Positions 45,151-55,702 are shown, counted from the first letter of the stretch. The stretch is 64,000 nt of DNA from Cognatundibacterium luofuense (GCF_018139685.1 NZ_JAGSPN010000001.1:310001-374000); one strand, 5' to 3'. The notes: a model not told the origin generated them from the letters alone. A program made the numbers and translations.

Positions 45151-45549
45151 GAGACTTCGGGGGGCAGCGGACGGACGATCAAAGCCCGTCAATATATAGC
45201 AATTCAAATACTTACAACAGCTTCCGTCATGGTATGACTGATCGTTATGCCTTGATTTTCGCTATGTTTTTTCTATCCTGAGAGCCTGACATGCGCACCG
45301 ATTCGCTCATAAACCCGGGCGCGATTTTCATTGACACGCTTGCGAAAAGCGACTTAGAATTGCGAGTTCTCGATTTTGGGTTTGTGTTTTTTCGCTTATT
45401 TCTTCCGGTTGTTTTCAGGAAAAATTGCTCAGAAAGCAGGCAACAGTCGGGAGCATCCGTGAGGTTTTCCGGATGGTGAAATTTTCTGAGTGCCCGGGCA
45501 ACCGTTTCCGGGCTTGTGTTTAACGTTGTATTTTGTTGGATTTAAAACG
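45151..45549. other. Divergent region between eptA-like gene and rpsL
   Basis: It carries the rpsL promoter (45331-45360) and about 185 nt of leader. A GCCCGG (45492-45497)/CCGGGC (45508-45513) hairpin followed by a T-rich stretch lies 36 bases before rpsL; it may be a weak attenuator. Confidence 0.55.
45331..45360 (+). promoter_or_regulatory. Sigma70 promoter of the rpsL (str) operon
   Basis: TTGACA (45331-45336), an 18-bp spacer and TAGAAT (45355-45360). Both hexamers are near consensus. The spacer contains a small CGCTT/AAGCG inverted repeat. Confidence 0.8.
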
Positions 45550-45933
45550 ATGCCAACCATCAATCAACTGATTCGCCAGCCACGCGTTTCCGCCGTGACT
45601 AAGAGCAAATCGCCGGCGCTGGAAAACAGCCCGCAAAAACGTGGCGTATGTACACGTGTTTATACGACAACTCCTAAGAAGCCTAACTCGGCTTTGCGTA
45701 AAGTTGCCAAAGTACGTCTGACCAACGGTTTCGAAGTTATTTCGTATATCGGTGGTGAAGGCCATAACCTGCAAGAACATAGCGTCGTACTGATCCGCGG
45801 CGGCCGTGTAAAAGATTTGCCGGGTGTGCGTTACCACATGGTTCGCGGTGCTCTGGATACTCAAGGCGTTAAAGACCGTAAACAAGCTCGCTCCAAATAC
45901 GGTGCGAAGCGTGCTAAGGCTGCTAAGAAGTAA
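45550..45933 (+). CDS. rpsL: 30S ribosomal protein S12
   Basis: A 127-residue protein of the 30S decoding centre that monitors codon-anticodon pairing. Lys43 (TTTPKKPNS) and Lys88 (GGRVKDLPG) are present, i.e. the streptomycin-sensitive sequence; Asp89 is the usual methylthiolation site. First gene of the str operon, with its own promoter upstream. The start ATG 45550 is set by homology ([12 protein letters not shown]). Confidence 0.98.
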   Translation: MPTINQLIRQPRVSAVTKSKSPALENSPQKRGVCTRVYTTTPKKPNSALRKVAKVRLTNGFEVISYIGGEGHNLQEHSVVLIRGGRVKDLPGVRYHMVRGALDTQGVKDRKQARSKYGAKRAKAAKK

Positions 45934-46020
45934 TCTCCCGCAATGGCGTCATTTAGTCGTCATTAATTAAAGTTATATTCTGTAGATTTCAGTGGTCGAT
46001 CCGGAATGGGTCGAGTAAGT

Positions 46021-46041
46021 GACAAACTATGATGGTTTGTC
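46021..46041 (+). other. Hairpin in the rpsL-rpsG intercistronic region
   Basis: GACAAAC (46021-46027) and GTTTGTC (46035-46041) form a 7-bp stem. In E. coli, S7 binds the rpsL-rpsG spacer to regulate translation; this 163-nt spacer could play the same role here. Confidence 0.35.
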
Positions 46042-46096
46042 GCGAGCAGGAATGAGTTGTTATTCTGTGCTCAACTGAAGAATGAAAGGAATTGAA

Positions 46097-46567
46097 ATGC
46101 CACGTCGTCGTGAAGTCCCGAAACGGGACATTCTGCCGGATCCAAAATTCGGCAATGTAGAAGTTGCAAAATTTGTTAACGTACTGATGCTGTCCGGTAA
46201 AAAATCTGTTGCCGAAAACATCATTTACGGTGCGTTCGATCACATCCAGCAAAAAACTGGTAAAGATCCACTGGAAGTTTTTGCTCAGGCTGTGAGCAAT
46301 GCTAAACCAATCGTTGAAGTTAAATCCCGCCGCGTTGGTGGTGCTAACTACCAGGTTCCTGTAGAAGTGCGTCCAGTTCGTCGTCTGGCCCTGTCTATGC
46401 GCTGGTTGCGTGAAGCCGCTAATAAGCGTAGCGAAAAATCCATGCCGCAGCGTCTCGCAGGTGAGTTGCTCGAAGCTGCTGAAGGCCGTGGTGGTGCGAT
46501 GAAGAAACGTGATGAAGTTCACCGCATGGCAGAAGCGAATAAAGCATTCTCTCATTTCCGCTTCTGA
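46097..46567 (+). CDS. rpsG: 30S ribosomal protein S7
   Basis: A 156-residue primary binder of the 16S rRNA 3' major domain that nucleates the 30S head. [20 protein letters not shown] and the C-terminal [15 protein letters not shown] are family-typical. ATG 46097 follows AAAGGAATTG. In E. coli S7 is the translational regulator of this operon. Confidence 0.98.
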   Translation: MPRRREVPKRDILPDPKFGNVEVAKFVNVLMLSGKKSVAENIIYGAFDHIQQKTGKDPLEVFAQAVSNAKPIVEVKSRRVGGANYQVPVEVRPVRRLALSMRWLREAANKRSEKSMPQRLAGELLEAAEGRGGAMKKRDEVHRMAEANKAFSHFRF

Positions 46568-46696
46568 TTGTAGTATGAGAGCCGGGCTGATGTGGATCAA
46601 CGCATTAGCTCGTGTGTGCATGTTGAATCAAGCCGGGCGCAATTTTTGTAAAAAAGTCGCGCTCGGTTTTGTACATTAAACGAATTAGGACTAATT

Positions 46697-48802
46697 ATGG
46701 CCCGCAAGACTCCTATTGAGCGCTACCGTAATATCGGTATCTCCGCTCACATTGATGCTGGTAAGACAACCACTACTGAACGCGTACTGTTTTACACAGG
46801 CGTAAATCACAAAATTGGTGAAGTTCATGATGGCGCGGCAACCATGGACTGGATGGAGCAAGAGCAAGAGCGTGGTATTACTATTACCTCTGCTGCTACT
46901 ACCTGTCACTGGAAAGGTATGGCAAACAACTTCCCTGAGCACCGTATCAATATTATTGATACTCCGGGCCACGTTGACTTCACTATCGAAGTTGAGCGCT
47001 CTATGCGTGTTCTGGACGGTGCTTGCATGGTTTACTGTGCAGTGGGTGGTGTGCAGCCTCAGTCCGAAACAGTTTGGCGTCAGGCTAACAAATACAAAGT
47101 TCCACGTCTAGCTTTTGTTAACAAGATGGATCGTACCGGCGCAAACTTCTTCAAAGTTTACGACCAGATGCGTGCTCGTCTGAAAGCAAACCCAATCGCA
47201 ATCCAAATCCCGATCGGCGCAGAAGAAAACTTCCTGGGCGTTGTTGATCTGGTCAAAATGAAAGCGATCATCTGGGATGATGCAAGTCAGGGTATGAAAT
47301 TTGACTACCGTGATATCCCTGCTGAACTGGTTGATCAGGCCAACGAATGGCGTGAGAAAATGGTTGAAGCAGCTGCTGAAGCCAGTGAAGAACTGATGAA
47401 CAAATACCTCGAAGAAGGTGATTTGTCTGAAGAAGAAATCAAGAAAGCGCTGCGTCAGCGTACCATCGCTTCTGAAATCGTTCCGATGATGTGCGGTACT
47501 GCATTCAAAAACAAAGGCGTACAGGCAATGCTGGACGCGGTTATTGAATACCTGCCATCCCCAGTGGATATTCCACCGGTTGCTGGTACCGATGAAGACG
47601 ATCAGCCAGTAACACGTAAAGCTGCCGACGATGAGAAATTCTCTGCGCTGGCATTCAAGATCATGACTGATCCGTTTGTTGGTCAGCTGATTTTCTTCCG
47701 TGTTTACTCCGGTACTATTAATTCCGGCGACACAGTTTACAACCCGATCAAAGGCAAAAAAGAGCGTCTGGGTCGTATTCTGCAGATGCACGCAAATCAG
47801 CGTGAAGAAATCAAAGAAGTTCGTGCTGGTGATATCGCTGCTGCGGTTGGTCTGAAAGATGCAACTACCGGTGAAACCCTGTGTGATCCGACTTCTATCA
47901 TCACTCTGGAAAAAATGGTTTTCCCTGAGCCAGTTATTCAACAGGCCGTTGAACCAAAAACCAAAGCTGACCAGGAAAAAATGGGTCTGGCACTGAATCG
48001 TCTGGCACAGGAAGATCCTTCTTTCCGTGTTAAAACTGACGAAGAATCCGGTCAGACTATCATCGGCGGTATGGGTGAGTTGCATCTGGAAATTATCGTT
48101 GATCGTATGAAGCGTGAATTTAACGTTGAAGCGACAGTCGGTAAGCCACAGGTTGCATACCGTGAAACTATTCGTAAAACTTGCGAAGAAGTTGAAGGTA
48201 AGTTTGTTAAGCAGTCCGGTGGTCGCGGTCAGTACGGTCACGTTGTTCTGAAGATCGAGCCGCAAGAACCGGGTAAAGGTTTTGAATTCGTTGACGCGAT
48301 CAAAGGTGGTACGGTTCCGCGTGAATACATCCCTGCGGTTGAGAAGGGTGTTATCGAAACGTTGAGTAATGGTGTGTTGGCAGGCTACCCTGTGGTAGAC
48401 GTTAAAGTTACACTGTTCTTTGGTTCTTACCACGATGTTGACTCCAACGAAAACGCGTTCCGTATGGCGGCTTCGATGGCGTTCAAAGACGGTTGCCGTA
48501 AAGCGTCTCCGGTTATTCTGGAGCCGATGATGGCAGTAGAAGTTGAAACACCAGAAGATTATGCTGGTACGGTAATGGGTGATTTGTCCTCCCGTCGTGG
48601 TATGGTTCAGGGTATGGATGAAATTCCAGGTGGTGGTGGTAAGATCATTAAGGCTGAAGTGCCGCTGTCTGAAATGTTTGGTTATTCCACATCTCTGCGT
48701 TCCGCAACTCAAGGTCGCGCTACGTACACAATGGAATTCAAACATTACTCCGAAGCACCTAAAAATGTGATCGACGCAATCGTCACAGCAAAAGCGAAGT
48801 AA
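46697..48802 (+). CDS. fusA: Elongation factor G
   Basis: A 701-residue translocation GTPase that moves tRNAs and mRNA on the ribosome. G1 AHIDAGKTT (17-25), G3 DTPGHVDF, G4 NKMD and the five-domain layout are intact. It follows rpsG by 129 bp and is itself followed by a hairpin terminator before tuf. The length is standard for betaproteobacteria. Confidence 0.98.
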   Translation: MARKTPIERYRNIGISAHIDAGKTTTTERVLFYTGVNHKIGEVHDGAATMDWMEQEQERGITITSAATTCHWKGMANNFPEHRINIIDTPGHVDFTIEVERSMRVLDGACMVYCAVGGVQPQSETVWRQANKYKVPRLAFVNKMDRTGANFFKVYDQMRARLKANPIAIQIPIGAEENFLGVVDLVKMKAIIWDDASQGMKFDYRDIPAELVDQANEWREKMVEAAAEASEELMNKYLEEGDLSEEEIKKALRQRTIASEIVPMMCGTAFKNKGVQAMLDAVIEYLPSPVDIPPVAGTDEDDQPVTRKAADDEKFSALAFKIMTDPFVGQLIFFRVYSGTINSGDTVYNPIKGKKERLGRILQMHANQREEIKEVRAGDIAAAVGLKDATTGETLCDPTSIITLEKMVFPEPVIQQAVEPKTKADQEKMGLALNRLAQEDPSFRVKTDEESGQTIIGGMGELHLEIIVDRMKREFNVEATVGKPQVAYRETIRKTCEEVEGKFVKQSGGRGQYGHVVLKIEPQEPGKGFEFVDAIKGGTVPREYIPAVEKGVIETLSNGVLAGYPVVDVKVTLFFGSYHDVDSNENAFRMAASMAFKDGCRKASPVILEPMMAVEVETPEDYAGTVMGDLSSRRGMVQGMDEIPGGGGKIIKAEVPLSEMFGYSTSLRSATQGRATYTMEFKHYSEAPKNVIDAIVTAKAK

Positions 48803-48818
48803 TCTGTTTCTTGAGATC

Positions 48819-48842
48819 CCCCGGTGTTGCACCGGGGTTTTT
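48819..48842 (+). terminator. Rho-independent terminator/attenuator between fusA and tuf
   Basis: CCCCGGTG (48819-48826), TTG loop, CACCGGGG (48830-48837), then five T residues. It stands inside the str operon, 38 bases before tuf. Confidence 0.8.
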
Positions 48843-48879
48843 AAGTTTTTAAAATTGTTCTTTCGAAGGAAAATTCAAA

Positions 48880-50070
48880 ATGGCAAAAGGTAAGTTTGAA
48901 CGTACCAAGCCGCACGTGAACGTCGGTACAATTGGTCACGTTGACCACGGTAAAACTACTCTGACAGCAGCGATCGCAACTGTTCTGTCCGCAAAATTCG
49001 GCGGCGAAGCAAAGAAATACGACGAGATCGATGCCGCTCCTGAAGAAAAAGCACGTGGTATTACCATTAACACTGCTCACGTAGAATACGAAACAGCAAA
49101 CCGCCACTATGCGCACGTTGACTGCCCAGGCCATGCTGACTACGTTAAAAACATGATTACCGGTGCGGCGCAGATGGACGGCGCGATCCTGGTTTGCTCC
49201 GCAGCAGACGGTCCTATGCCGCAAACACGTGAGCATATCCTGCTGGCACGTCAGGTTGGCGTTCCATACATCATCGTATTCCTGAACAAATGCGACATGG
49301 TGGATGATGAAGAGCTGCTGGAACTGGTTGAAATGGAAGTTCGTGAGTTGTTGTCTAAATACGAATTCCCAGGCGACGATCTGCCGATCGTTCGTGGTTC
49401 CGCTAAACTGGCGCTGGAAGGCGACAAAGGCGCGCTGGGTGAAGAAGCAATCATCAAGCTGGCTGAGGCACTGGATTCTTACATCCCTACACCAGAACGC
49501 GCAATCGACGGCACATTCTTGATGCCAGTTGAAGACGTATTCTCCATCTCTGGTCGTGGTACTGTTGTTACCGGTCGTGTTGAGCGCGGTATCATCAAAG
49601 TCGGCGAAGAGATCGAAATTGTTGGTATCAAAGACACAGTAAAAACAACTTGCACAGGCGTTGAAATGTTCCGCAAACTGCTGGACCAAGGTCAAGCTGG
49701 TGACAACGTTGGTGTTCTGCTGCGTGGTACTAAGCGTGAAGACGTTGAGCGTGGTCAGGTTCTGGCTAAACCAGGTTCTATCAAACCACACAGCAACTTC
49801 ACAGGCGAAATCTACGTTCTGTCGAAAGATGAAGGCGGTCGTCACACACCATTCTTCAACAACTACCGTCCACAGTTCTACTTCCGTACAACTGACGTGA
49901 CTGGTGCGATCGAGCTGCCAAAAGACAAAGAAATGGTGATGCCAGGTGATAACGTTTCCATCACAGTGAAACTGATCTCCCCAATCGCTATGGAAGAAGG
50001 TCTGCGTTTCGCGATCCGTGAAGGCGGTCGTACCGTTGGTGCGGGCGTTGTAGCGAAAATTATCGAGTAA
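48880..50070 (+). CDS. tuf: Elongation factor Tu
   Basis: A 396-residue GTPase that delivers aminoacyl-tRNA to the ribosome. GHVDHGKT (19-26), DCPGHAD with the catalytic His and NKCD (136-139) are intact. Betaproteobacteria commonly have a second tuf copy; it is not in this window. It is bracketed by a terminator on each side, so part of its mRNA is probably monocistronic. Confidence 0.98.
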   Translation: MAKGKFERTKPHVNVGTIGHVDHGKTTLTAAIATVLSAKFGGEAKKYDEIDAAPEEKARGITINTAHVEYETANRHYAHVDCPGHADYVKNMITGAAQMDGAILVCSAADGPMPQTREHILLARQVGVPYIIVFLNKCDMVDDEELLELVEMEVRELLSKYEFPGDDLPIVRGSAKLALEGDKGALGEEAIIKLAEALDSYIPTPERAIDGTFLMPVEDVFSISGRGTVVTGRVERGIIKVGEEIEIVGIKDTVKTTCTGVEMFRKLLDQGQAGDNVGVLLRGTKREDVERGQVLAKPGSIKPHSNFTGEIYVLSKDEGGRHTPFFNNYRPQFYFRTTDVTGAIELPKDKEMVMPGDNVSITVKLISPIAMEEGLRFAIREGGRTVGAGVVAKIIE

Positions 50071-50096
50071 TTCTCGTAATTTTGGTGTACACTAAG

Positions 50097-50128
50097 CGGC
50101 TGCCAAAAATTTTGGCAGCCGTTTTTTT
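50097..50128 (+). terminator. Rho-independent terminator after tuf
   Basis: CGGCTGCCAAAA and TTTTGGCAGCCG form a perfect 12-bp stem around one unpaired base region (50097-50121), followed by seven T residues. It ends the str operon. Confidence 0.95.
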
Positions 50129-50187
50129 ACGTTCTTTGTAAAAACGCTGGATTCAAGAATCTAGCACCGTTCTTTATAGGAATAGCA

Positions 50188-50505
50188 ATGTCTACTCAAA
50201 ATCAAAAAATCCGCATTCGTCTGAAAGCGTTTGATTACAAACTGATCGATCAGTCTGCTTTGGAAATCGTAGAAACAGCCAAGCGTACTGGTGCAGTTGT
50301 AAAAGGTCCGGTTCCTCTGCCGACACGTATTCAGCGTTTTGACGTTCTGCGTTCCCCGCACGTTAATAAAACTTCTCGCGATCAGTTTGAAATCCGTACC
50401 CATCAGCGTCTGATGGATATCGTTGATCCAACAGATAAAACTGTTGATGCACTGATGAAGCTGGATTTGCCAGCTGGCGTTGACGTCGAAATTAAACTGC
50501 AATAA
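50188..50505 (+). CDS. rpsJ: 30S ribosomal protein S10
   Basis: A 105-residue protein of the 30S head that also forms the NusB/S10 (NusE) antitermination module. [21 protein letters not shown] and the C-terminal [12 protein letters not shown] are typical. It sits between the tuf terminator (117 bp gap) and the rplC promoter/hairpin. No clear promoter of its own was found in the 59-nt interval after the terminator. Confidence 0.98.
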   Translation: MSTQNQKIRIRLKAFDYKLIDQSALEIVETAKRTGAVVKGPVPLPTRIQRFDVLRSPHVNKTSRDQFEIRTHQRLMDIVDPTDKTVDALMKLDLPAGVDVEIKLQ

Positions 50506-50565
50506 TACGGTAACCCTGCATTGTTCTTTTGCGTCAGATGCTTGCTGGTCTGGTGTGAAAATTTC

Positions 50566-50594
50566 TTGCAAATAAAAAGTTTGCGGGCTACAAT
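50566..50594 (+). promoter_or_regulatory. Sigma70 promoter upstream of rplC
   Basis: TTGCAA (50566-50571), a 17-bp spacer and TACAAT (50589-50594). A start at about 50601 would place the first transcribed base at the foot of the hairpin that follows. Confidence 0.7.
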
Positions 50595-50600
50595 GGAGGG

Positions 50601-50647
50601 CTTAAACGTAGGTCAGCGAAAGCTGACCTATTTGTTTAAGTTTTTTT
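50601..50647 (+). terminator. Leader hairpin and T-run upstream of rplC (possible attenuator)
   Basis: Outer stem CTTAAAC (50601-50607)/GTTTAAG (50634-50640) encloses TAGGTCAGC (50609-50617), a GAAA tetraloop and GCTGACCTA (50622-50630). Seven T residues follow (50641-50647). The form is that of a complete intrinsic terminator. Confidence 0.85.
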
Positions 50648-50657
50648 AAACATCAGC

Positions 50658-50677
50658 CTCACCCAACCGTAGGTGAG
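50658..50677 (+). other. Second leader hairpin before the rplC ribosome site
   Basis: CTCACC (50658-50663) and GGTGAG (50672-50677) form a 6-bp stem. Its TAGGT (50670-50674) is also complementary to ACCTA of the terminator arm, allowing an alternative pairing. Confidence 0.5.
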
Positions 50678-50690
50678 AATGGAGAAAATA

Positions 50691-51347
50691 ATGAGCTTGG
50701 GCCTTTTAGGTCGCAAGGTTGGTATGATGCGCATCTTCACAGATGACGGTGATTCTATCCCTGTTACTGTGCTGGACGTATCCAACAACCGCGTGACGCA
50801 AGTCAAAACTCCTGAAACAGACGGCTATACTTCTGTTCAGGTAACATTTGGTCAGCGCCGTGCTTCCCGCGTAAATAAAGCGGCTGCCGGTCACCTTGCT
50901 AAAGCAGGTGTTGAAGCTGGCGTCGTCTTGAAAGAATTCCGCGTTGATGCTGCTAAGGCTGCTGAGCTGAAGGCAGGTGATGTTGTGCCTGTCGGTCTGT
51001 TTGAAGTCGGTCAAAAAGTTGACGTTCAGGGCGTTTCTATTGGTAAAGGCTATGCCGGTACCATTAAACGTTACAACTTCTCTTCTGGTCGCGCAACTCA
51101 CGGTAACTCCCGTTCCCATAACGTTCCGGGTTCGATCGGTATGGCGCAGGATCCAGGTCGTGTTTTCCCTGGTAAGCGCATGACTGGTCACATGGGTGAC
51201 GTTAAGTGCACAGTACAAAACCTCGAAATCGCACGTATCGATGCAGAGCGTTCTTTGTTGCTGGTTAAGGGTGCCGTACCAGGCGCAAAAAATGGTCAGG
51301 TGGTTGTATCTCCTGCTGTTAAAGTTAAAGCCAAGAAGGGAGCATAA
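50691..51347 (+). CDS. rplC: 50S ribosomal protein L3
   Basis: A 218-residue early-assembly protein near the peptidyl-transferase centre. The extended loop [23 protein letters not shown] carries the conserved glutamine that is methylated in E. coli. ATG 50691 has GGAGAAAATA upstream; an in-frame start at 50673 is unlikely. It begins the compact part of the S10 operon and is separated from rpsJ by 185 bp with a promoter and hairpins. Confidence 0.98.
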   Translation: MSLGLLGRKVGMMRIFTDDGDSIPVTVLDVSNNRVTQVKTPETDGYTSVQVTFGQRRASRVNKAAAGHLAKAGVEAGVVLKEFRVDAAKAAELKAGDVVPVGLFEVGQKVDVQGVSIGKGYAGTIKRYNFSSGRATHGNSRSHNVPGSIGMAQDPGRVFPGKRMTGHMGDVKCTVQNLEIARIDAERSLLLVKGAVPGAKNGQVVVSPAVKVKAKKGA

Positions 51348-51350
51348 TTC

Positions 51351-51974
51351 ATGGAACTGAAGCTCCTGAACGAACAAGGTCAAGCAGCATCTAATGTTGC
51401 AGCCTCTGATGCGATCTTCGGTCGCGACTACAATGAAGCCCTGATTCATCAGGTTGTAGTTGCATTCCAAGCGAACGCACGTAGCGGTAACCGCAAACAA
51501 AAAGATCGTGAAGAAGTTAAGCACACCACAAAGAAACCGTGGCGTCAAAAAGGTACTGGCCGCGCGCGTGCTGGTATGTCTTCTTCTCCTCTGTGGCGTG
51601 GTGGTGGTCGTGCATTCCCGAATTCGCCTGAAGAGAACTTCTCTCACAAAGTTAACAAAAAGATGTATCGTGCAGGTGTCTGCTCGATTCTGTCTCAGCT
51701 CGCTCGTGAAGATCGCCTGCAAGTTATCGATAGCATGACCGTTGAGGCTCCGAAGACAAAATTGTTGTCTGCGAAGCTGAAAACAATGGGTTGCTCCGAC
51801 TCGGTGCTGATTATCACTGAAGATTTCAATGAAAATCTGATGCTGGCTGCACGTAACCTGGCGAACGTGCTGGTTGTAGAGCCGCGTTACGCTGATCCAG
51901 TTTCTTTGGTGTTCTACAAAAAAGTACTGATCACCAAACCAGCACTGGCTAAGATTGAGGAGATGCTGGCATGA
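51351..51974 (+). CDS. rplD: 50S ribosomal protein L4
   Basis: A 207-residue protein whose extended loop ([17 protein letters not shown]) lines the exit tunnel. In E. coli L4 also represses the S10 operon by attenuation at the leader, which is relevant to the hairpins upstream of rplC here. It follows rplC by 3 bp. Confidence 0.98.
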   Translation: MELKLLNEQGQAASNVAASDAIFGRDYNEALIHQVVVAFQANARSGNRKQKDREEVKHTTKKPWRQKGTGRARAGMSSSPLWRGGGRAFPNSPEENFSHKVNKKMYRAGVCSILSQLAREDRLQVIDSMTVEAPKTKLLSAKLKTMGCSDSVLIITEDFNENLMLAARNLANVLVVEPRYADPVSLVFYKKVLITKPALAKIEEMLA

Positions 51975-52285
51975 ACGCAGTAGTCAAACATAGCGAAGAA
52001 CGCCTGATGAAGGTATTGCTGGCTCCTGTTATTTCTGAAAAAGCAACTATGGTTGCTGAAAAGAATGAACAAGTTGTTTTTCTGGTAGCTCCGGATGCAA
52101 CTAAGCCAGAAATCAAAGCTGCCGTCGAATTGCTGTTCAAAGTACAGGTTCAATCTGTGCAAGTAGCAAATCGCCAAGGTAAACAAAAACGTACCGGTAG
52201 ATTTGTTGGCCGTCGCAATCACACCAAACGTGCGTTTGTGTGTCTGAAGCCTGGTCAAGAAATCAACTTCACTGAGGAGGCATAA
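51971..52285 (+). CDS. rplW: 50S ribosomal protein L23
   Basis: A 104-residue tunnel-exit protein that is the docking site for trigger factor and SRP. It overlaps rplD by 4 bp (ATGA). [13 protein letters not shown] and the [16 protein letters not shown] region are family-typical. Confidence 0.98.
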   Translation: MNAVVKHSEERLMKVLLAPVISEKATMVAEKNEQVVFLVAPDATKPEIKAAVELLFKVQVQSVQVANRQGKQKRTGRFVGRRNHTKRAFVCLKPGQEINFTEEA

Positions 52286-52287
52286 TT

Positions 52288-53115
52288 ATGGCACTCGTTA
52301 AGATGAAGCCAACCTCACCAGGTCGTCGTGGTATGGTGAAAGTGGTAACGGAAGGTCTGTTTAAAGGTCGTCCATTTGCTGCTTTGTTGGAAAAGAAAAC
52401 CAAAACTTCCGGCCGTAATAATAACGGTCACATCACTACCCGTCATATCGGTGGTGGTCACAAGCATCATTACCGTGTTGTTGACTTCAAGCGCAACAAA
52501 GACGGTATTCCTGCTAAAGTTGAACGTATCGAATACGATCCTAACCGTACTGCGCACATTGCACTGTTGTGCTACGCAGACGGTGAGCGTAAGTACATCA
52601 TCGCTCCTAAGGGTGTTTCCGTTGGCGATCAGCTGATGAACGGTTCCCAGGCACCTATCAAAGCCGGTAACTGCTTGCCTATCCGCAATATTCCTGTTGG
52701 CTCCACTATGCACTGCGTAGAAATGCTGCCGGGTAAAGGTGCTCAGATCGCACGTACAGCAGGTGCTGGCGTTGTTCTGATGGCCCGCGAAGGTACCTAC
52801 GCGCAGGTTCGTCTGCGTTCCGGTGAAGTTCGCCGTATTCATATCGAATGCCGCGCGACAATCGGTGAAGTAGGTAATGGTGAGCATAACCTGCGTAAGA
52901 TTGGTAAAGCTGGTGCGATGCGCTGGCGCGGTGTTCGTCCTACCGTTCGCGGTGTGGTCATGAATCCGATCGATCACCCGCACGGTGGTGGTGAAGGTAA
53001 AACAGCAGCCGGTCGTCATCCAGTATCTCCATGGGGTCAACAGACTAAAGGTAAGAAGACTCGTCGCAATAAGCGTACTACTTCGATGATCGTCTCTCGC
53101 CGTGGTAAGAAATAA
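52288..53115 (+). CDS. rplB: 50S ribosomal protein L2
   Basis: A 275-residue, highly basic protein needed for subunit joining and peptidyl transferase. [14 protein letters not shown] carries the conserved histidine of the active region. It follows rplW by 2 bp. Confidence 0.98.
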   Translation: MALVKMKPTSPGRRGMVKVVTEGLFKGRPFAALLEKKTKTSGRNNNGHITTRHIGGGHKHHYRVVDFKRNKDGIPAKVERIEYDPNRTAHIALLCYADGERKYIIAPKGVSVGDQLMNGSQAPIKAGNCLPIRNIPVGSTMHCVEMLPGKGAQIARTAGAGVVLMAREGTYAQVRLRSGEVRRIHIECRATIGEVGNGEHNLRKIGKAGAMRWRGVRPTVRGVVMNPIDHPHGGGEGKTAAGRHPVSPWGQQTKGKKTRRNKRTTSMIVSRRGKK

Positions 53116-53125
53116 GGGATAACAC

Positions 53126-53401
53126 ATGACACGTTCATTGAAAAAAGGGCCGTTTTGTGACGCCCACCTGGTGAAGAAAGTCGAAGCTGCGCAAGCTGCT
53201 AAAGATAAAAAGCCAATCAAGACCTGGTCCCGTCGTTCGACAATTTTGCCGGACTTTATCGGTTTGACTATTGCGGTTCATAACGGTAAGCAACACGTAC
53301 CGGTATATGTTTCCGAAAATATGGTTGGTCATAAGCTTGGTGAATTTGCGCTGACGCGCACATTCAAAGGCCATGCAGCCGACAAAAAGGCTAAACGATA
53401 A
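53126..53401 (+). CDS. rpsS: 30S ribosomal protein S19
   Basis: A 91-residue 30S head protein ([31 protein letters not shown]). It contacts S13 and the 50S A-site finger. It follows rplB by 10 bp. Confidence 0.98.
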   Translation: MTRSLKKGPFCDAHLVKKVEAAQAAKDKKPIKTWSRRSTILPDFIGLTIAVHNGKQHVPVYVSENMVGHKLGEFALTRTFKGHAADKKAKR

Positions 53402-53410
53402 GGACCGATG

Positions 53411-53740
53411 ATGGAAACTAAAGCAATTCTGCGCGGTGTTCGTCTGTCAGAGCAAAAAGGTCGTCTCGTGGCAGATATGATCCGCGGTAAAAAAGTAGAT
53501 CAGGCACTCAACATCCTGGCTTTCAGCCCGAAAAAAGGTGCTGCAATCATCAAGAAAGTTCTGGAATCCGCAATCGCGAATGCAGAACATAATGACGGCG
53601 CAGACATCGACGAACTGAAAGTTAAAACGATTTATGTCGAAAAAGGTGCGATTCTGAAGCGCTTCACAGCACGCGCTAAGGGTCGTGGTGATCGTATCTC
53701 TAAACAATCCTGTCACATCTACGTGACTGTTGGTAACTAA
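53411..53740 (+). CDS. rplV: 50S ribosomal protein L22
   Basis: A 109-residue tunnel protein; its beta-hairpin ([18 protein letters not shown]) narrows the exit tunnel and is where macrolide resistance changes arise. ATG 53411 is preferred for spacing from AGGA; ATG 53408 is equally in frame. Confidence 0.97.
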   Translation: METKAILRGVRLSEQKGRLVADMIRGKKVDQALNILAFSPKKGAAIIKKVLESAIANAEHNDGADIDELKVKTIYVEKGAILKRFTARAKGRGDRISKQSCHIYVTVGN

Positions 53741-53749
53741 GGAGTCACG

Positions 53750-54565
53750 ATGGGACAGAAGATACATCCAACCGGTTTTCGTCTGGCAGTAACACGTAAC
53801 TGGTCTTCCCGCTGGTACGCAGGCAATGCAAATTTTGCCTCCATGCTGGGTGAGGATCTGAAGGTACGTGACTACCTGAAAAAGAAACTGAAAAATGCAT
53901 CTGTAGGTCGTATCACTATTGAGCGTCCTGCAAAAAATGCACGTATCACCATTTACAGCTCCCGTCCGGGTGTTGTAATCGGTAAAAAAGGCGAAGATAT
54001 CGAAGTTCTGAAAGCAGAACTGTCCAAAATGATGGGCGTTCCTGTTCACGTGAACATCGAAGAAATTCGTAAGCCAGAAATCGACGCACAGTTGATCGCT
54101 GACTCGATCGCTCAGCAGCTCGAAAAACGTATTATGTTCCGTCGCGCAATGAAGCGTGCGATGCAGAACGCAATGCGTCTCGGCGCGCAGGGTATCAAAA
54201 TCATGTCCGGTGGTCGTCTGAATGGTATCGAGATCGCACGTAAAGAATGGTATCGTGAAGGCCGCGTGCCTCTGCATACTCTGCGTGCTGATATCGACTA
54301 CGGTTTCGGCGAAGCGTCGACTACCTACGGTATTATCGGCGTTAAAGTCTGGGTTTATAAAGGTGATCGTCTGGCAAATGGCGAAGCACCAGTAATCGAT
54401 ACTGCACCAGAAGACGATAAAAAACGTCGTGGTCCACGTCGCGATGACGGTAAGCCAAACAGCCGCCCACGCGCAAAACGTGCAGACGGACAAAACACAG
54501 CTGCAGCACCAGCCAAACGTGTTCGTAAGGCAGATGCTGCACCAGCTGAGAAAGCAGGAGAATAA
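53750..54565 (+). CDS. rpsC: 30S ribosomal protein S3
   Basis: A 271-residue mRNA-entry protein with a KH domain ([14 protein letters not shown], GxxG loop). It is about 38 residues longer than E. coli S3 because of an Ala/Lys/Arg/Pro-rich tail (about 225-271), as in other betaproteobacteria. Confidence 0.98.
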   Translation: MGQKIHPTGFRLAVTRNWSSRWYAGNANFASMLGEDLKVRDYLKKKLKNASVGRITIERPAKNARITIYSSRPGVVIGKKGEDIEVLKAELSKMMGVPVHVNIEEIRKPEIDAQLIADSIAQQLEKRIMFRRAMKRAMQNAMRLGAQGIKIMSGGRLNGIEIARKEWYREGRVPLHTLRADIDYGFGEASTTYGIIGVKVWVYKGDRLANGEAPVIDTAPEDDKKRRGPRRDDGKPNSRPRAKRADGQNTAAAPAKRVRKADAAPAEKAGE

Positions 54566-54567
54566 TC

Positions 54568-54987
54568 ATGCTGCAACCAGCACGCAGAAAATATCGTAAG
54601 GAACAAAAAGGTCGTAACAAGGGTATTTCCCATGAACGCGGCACAGCAGTTTCTTTCGGTGAATTTGGTTTGAAAGCGGTTGCTCGTGGCCGCATCACAG
54701 CGCGTCAGATCGAAGCTGCGCGTCGTGCTATGACTCGTCACATCAAACGTGGTGGTCGTATCTGGATTCGCGTTTTCCCAGACAAGCCAATTTCCCAGAA
54801 GCCAGCTGAAGTTCGTATGGGTAATGGTAAAGGTAATCCTGAGTACTACGTTGCCGAGATTCAACCAGGCAAAATGTTGTACGAAATGGAAGGTGTCGAT
54901 GAGTCGCTCGCACGCGAAGCGTTCCGCCTGGCAGCTGCAAAGTTGCCACTGGCTACGACTTTCGTCGTTCGTCAAATCGGTCAATAA
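54568..54987 (+). CDS. rplP: 50S ribosomal protein L16
   Basis: A 139-residue protein near the A site that organises 23S rRNA late in assembly ([32 protein letters not shown]-type core). It follows rpsC by 2 bp. Confidence 0.98.
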   Translation: MLQPARRKYRKEQKGRNKGISHERGTAVSFGEFGLKAVARGRITARQIEAARRAMTRHIKRGGRIWIRVFPDKPISQKPAEVRMGNGKGNPEYYVAEIQPGKMLYEMEGVDESLAREAFRLAAAKLPLATTFVVRQIGQ

Positions 54988-55000
54988 TTAGGAGTCCACA

Positions 55001-55192
55001 ATGAAAGCATCTGAACTCCAAGCTAAGGATCAAGCGGCTTTGACAAAAGAACTGAATGATCTGTTGAAAGCTCAGTTTAGCCTGCGCATGCAATTAGCAA
55101 CGCAACAGCTGACAAACACAGCGCAACTGAAAAAAGTTCGTCGTGACATCGCCCGCGTGAAAACCGTCATCAATCAGAAGGGTGCCAAATAA
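55001..55192 (+). CDS. rpmC: 50S ribosomal protein L29
   Basis: A 63-residue two-helix protein at the tunnel exit ([31 protein letters not shown]). AGGAG precedes the ATG. It overlaps rpsQ by 1 bp. Confidence 0.97.
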   Translation: MKASELQAKDQAALTKELNDLLKAQFSLRMQLATQQLTNTAQLKKVRRDIARVKTVINQKGAK

Positions 55193-55464
55193 TGAACGAT
55201 CAAGTTAAAGTGGCATTGAAACGCACATTGATTGGCAAAGTCGTGTCTGACAAGATGGATAAAACAGTTACAGTACTGGTTGAACGTCACGTAAGACATC
55301 CTCTGTACGGTAAGATCATCGTTCGTACTGCAAAGTACCATGCACACGATGAAGCTAACCAAGCAAAGGAAGGCGATACAGTCGAAATTCAGGAAGGTCG
55401 TCCGATTTCCAAGACTAAATCCTGGACAGTAACTCGTGTGATCCAAGTCGCACAGACTGTATAA
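55192..55464 (+). CDS. rpsQ: 30S ribosomal protein S17
   Basis: A 90-residue 16S rRNA-binding protein with an OB fold ([35 protein letters not shown]). Last gene of the S10 operon before the 238-bp gap to rplN. Confidence 0.98.
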   Translation: MNDQVKVALKRTLIGKVVSDKMDKTVTVLVERHVRHPLYGKIIVRTAKYHAHDEANQAKEGDTVEIQEGRPISKTKSWTVTRVIQVAQTV

Positions 55465-55472
55465 CAAATTTA

Positions 55473-55501
55473 TTGCACAAAAATTTTTTTGGTGCGATAA
55501 T
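55473..55501 (+). promoter_or_regulatory. Sigma70 promoter of the rplN (spc) operon
   Basis: TTGCAC (55473-55478), a 17-bp spacer and GATAAT (55496-55501), 200 bp upstream of rplN and only 9 bp after rpsQ. An A5T7 run lies in the spacer. Confidence 0.7.
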
Positions 55502-55504
55502 CTA

Positions 55505-55570
55505 AGGCTGTTATCTGCAGATAATGTGGGTAGCAGCCTAAAACGTCTTCGTAGCAGTTCTCGCTGCGAA
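55505..55570 (+). other. Structured leader of the rplN operon
   Basis: AGGCTG (55505-55510) pairs with CAGCCT (55534-55539), enclosing the palindrome TTATCTGCAGATAA (55511-55524). A second stem TTCGTAGC (55548-55555)/GCTGCGAA (55563-55570), with one G-T pair and a 7-base loop, follows. About 130 nt of unannotated leader then lead to rplN. Confidence 0.6.
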
Positions 55571-55702
55571 ATTAGTTAAATCGTCCACCTAATCAGTTGA
55601 CTCGTGCATTGTGGGTTGTGTAGGGGTTGGCTGGCGGGTCCAAGACTGACTACAAGCTTGCAGTGCGCAAGTTGTGTGGATTAAGTTGGGAAAGAGAATA
55701 TT

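Noticed and set aside
47108-48832. Long open frame (574 codons) antisense to fusA, and similar frames antisense to tuf, rplB, rpsC and others
   Set aside because: These are by-products of the strong codon bias in translation genes; the encoded sequences are not protein-like and the sense genes are certain.
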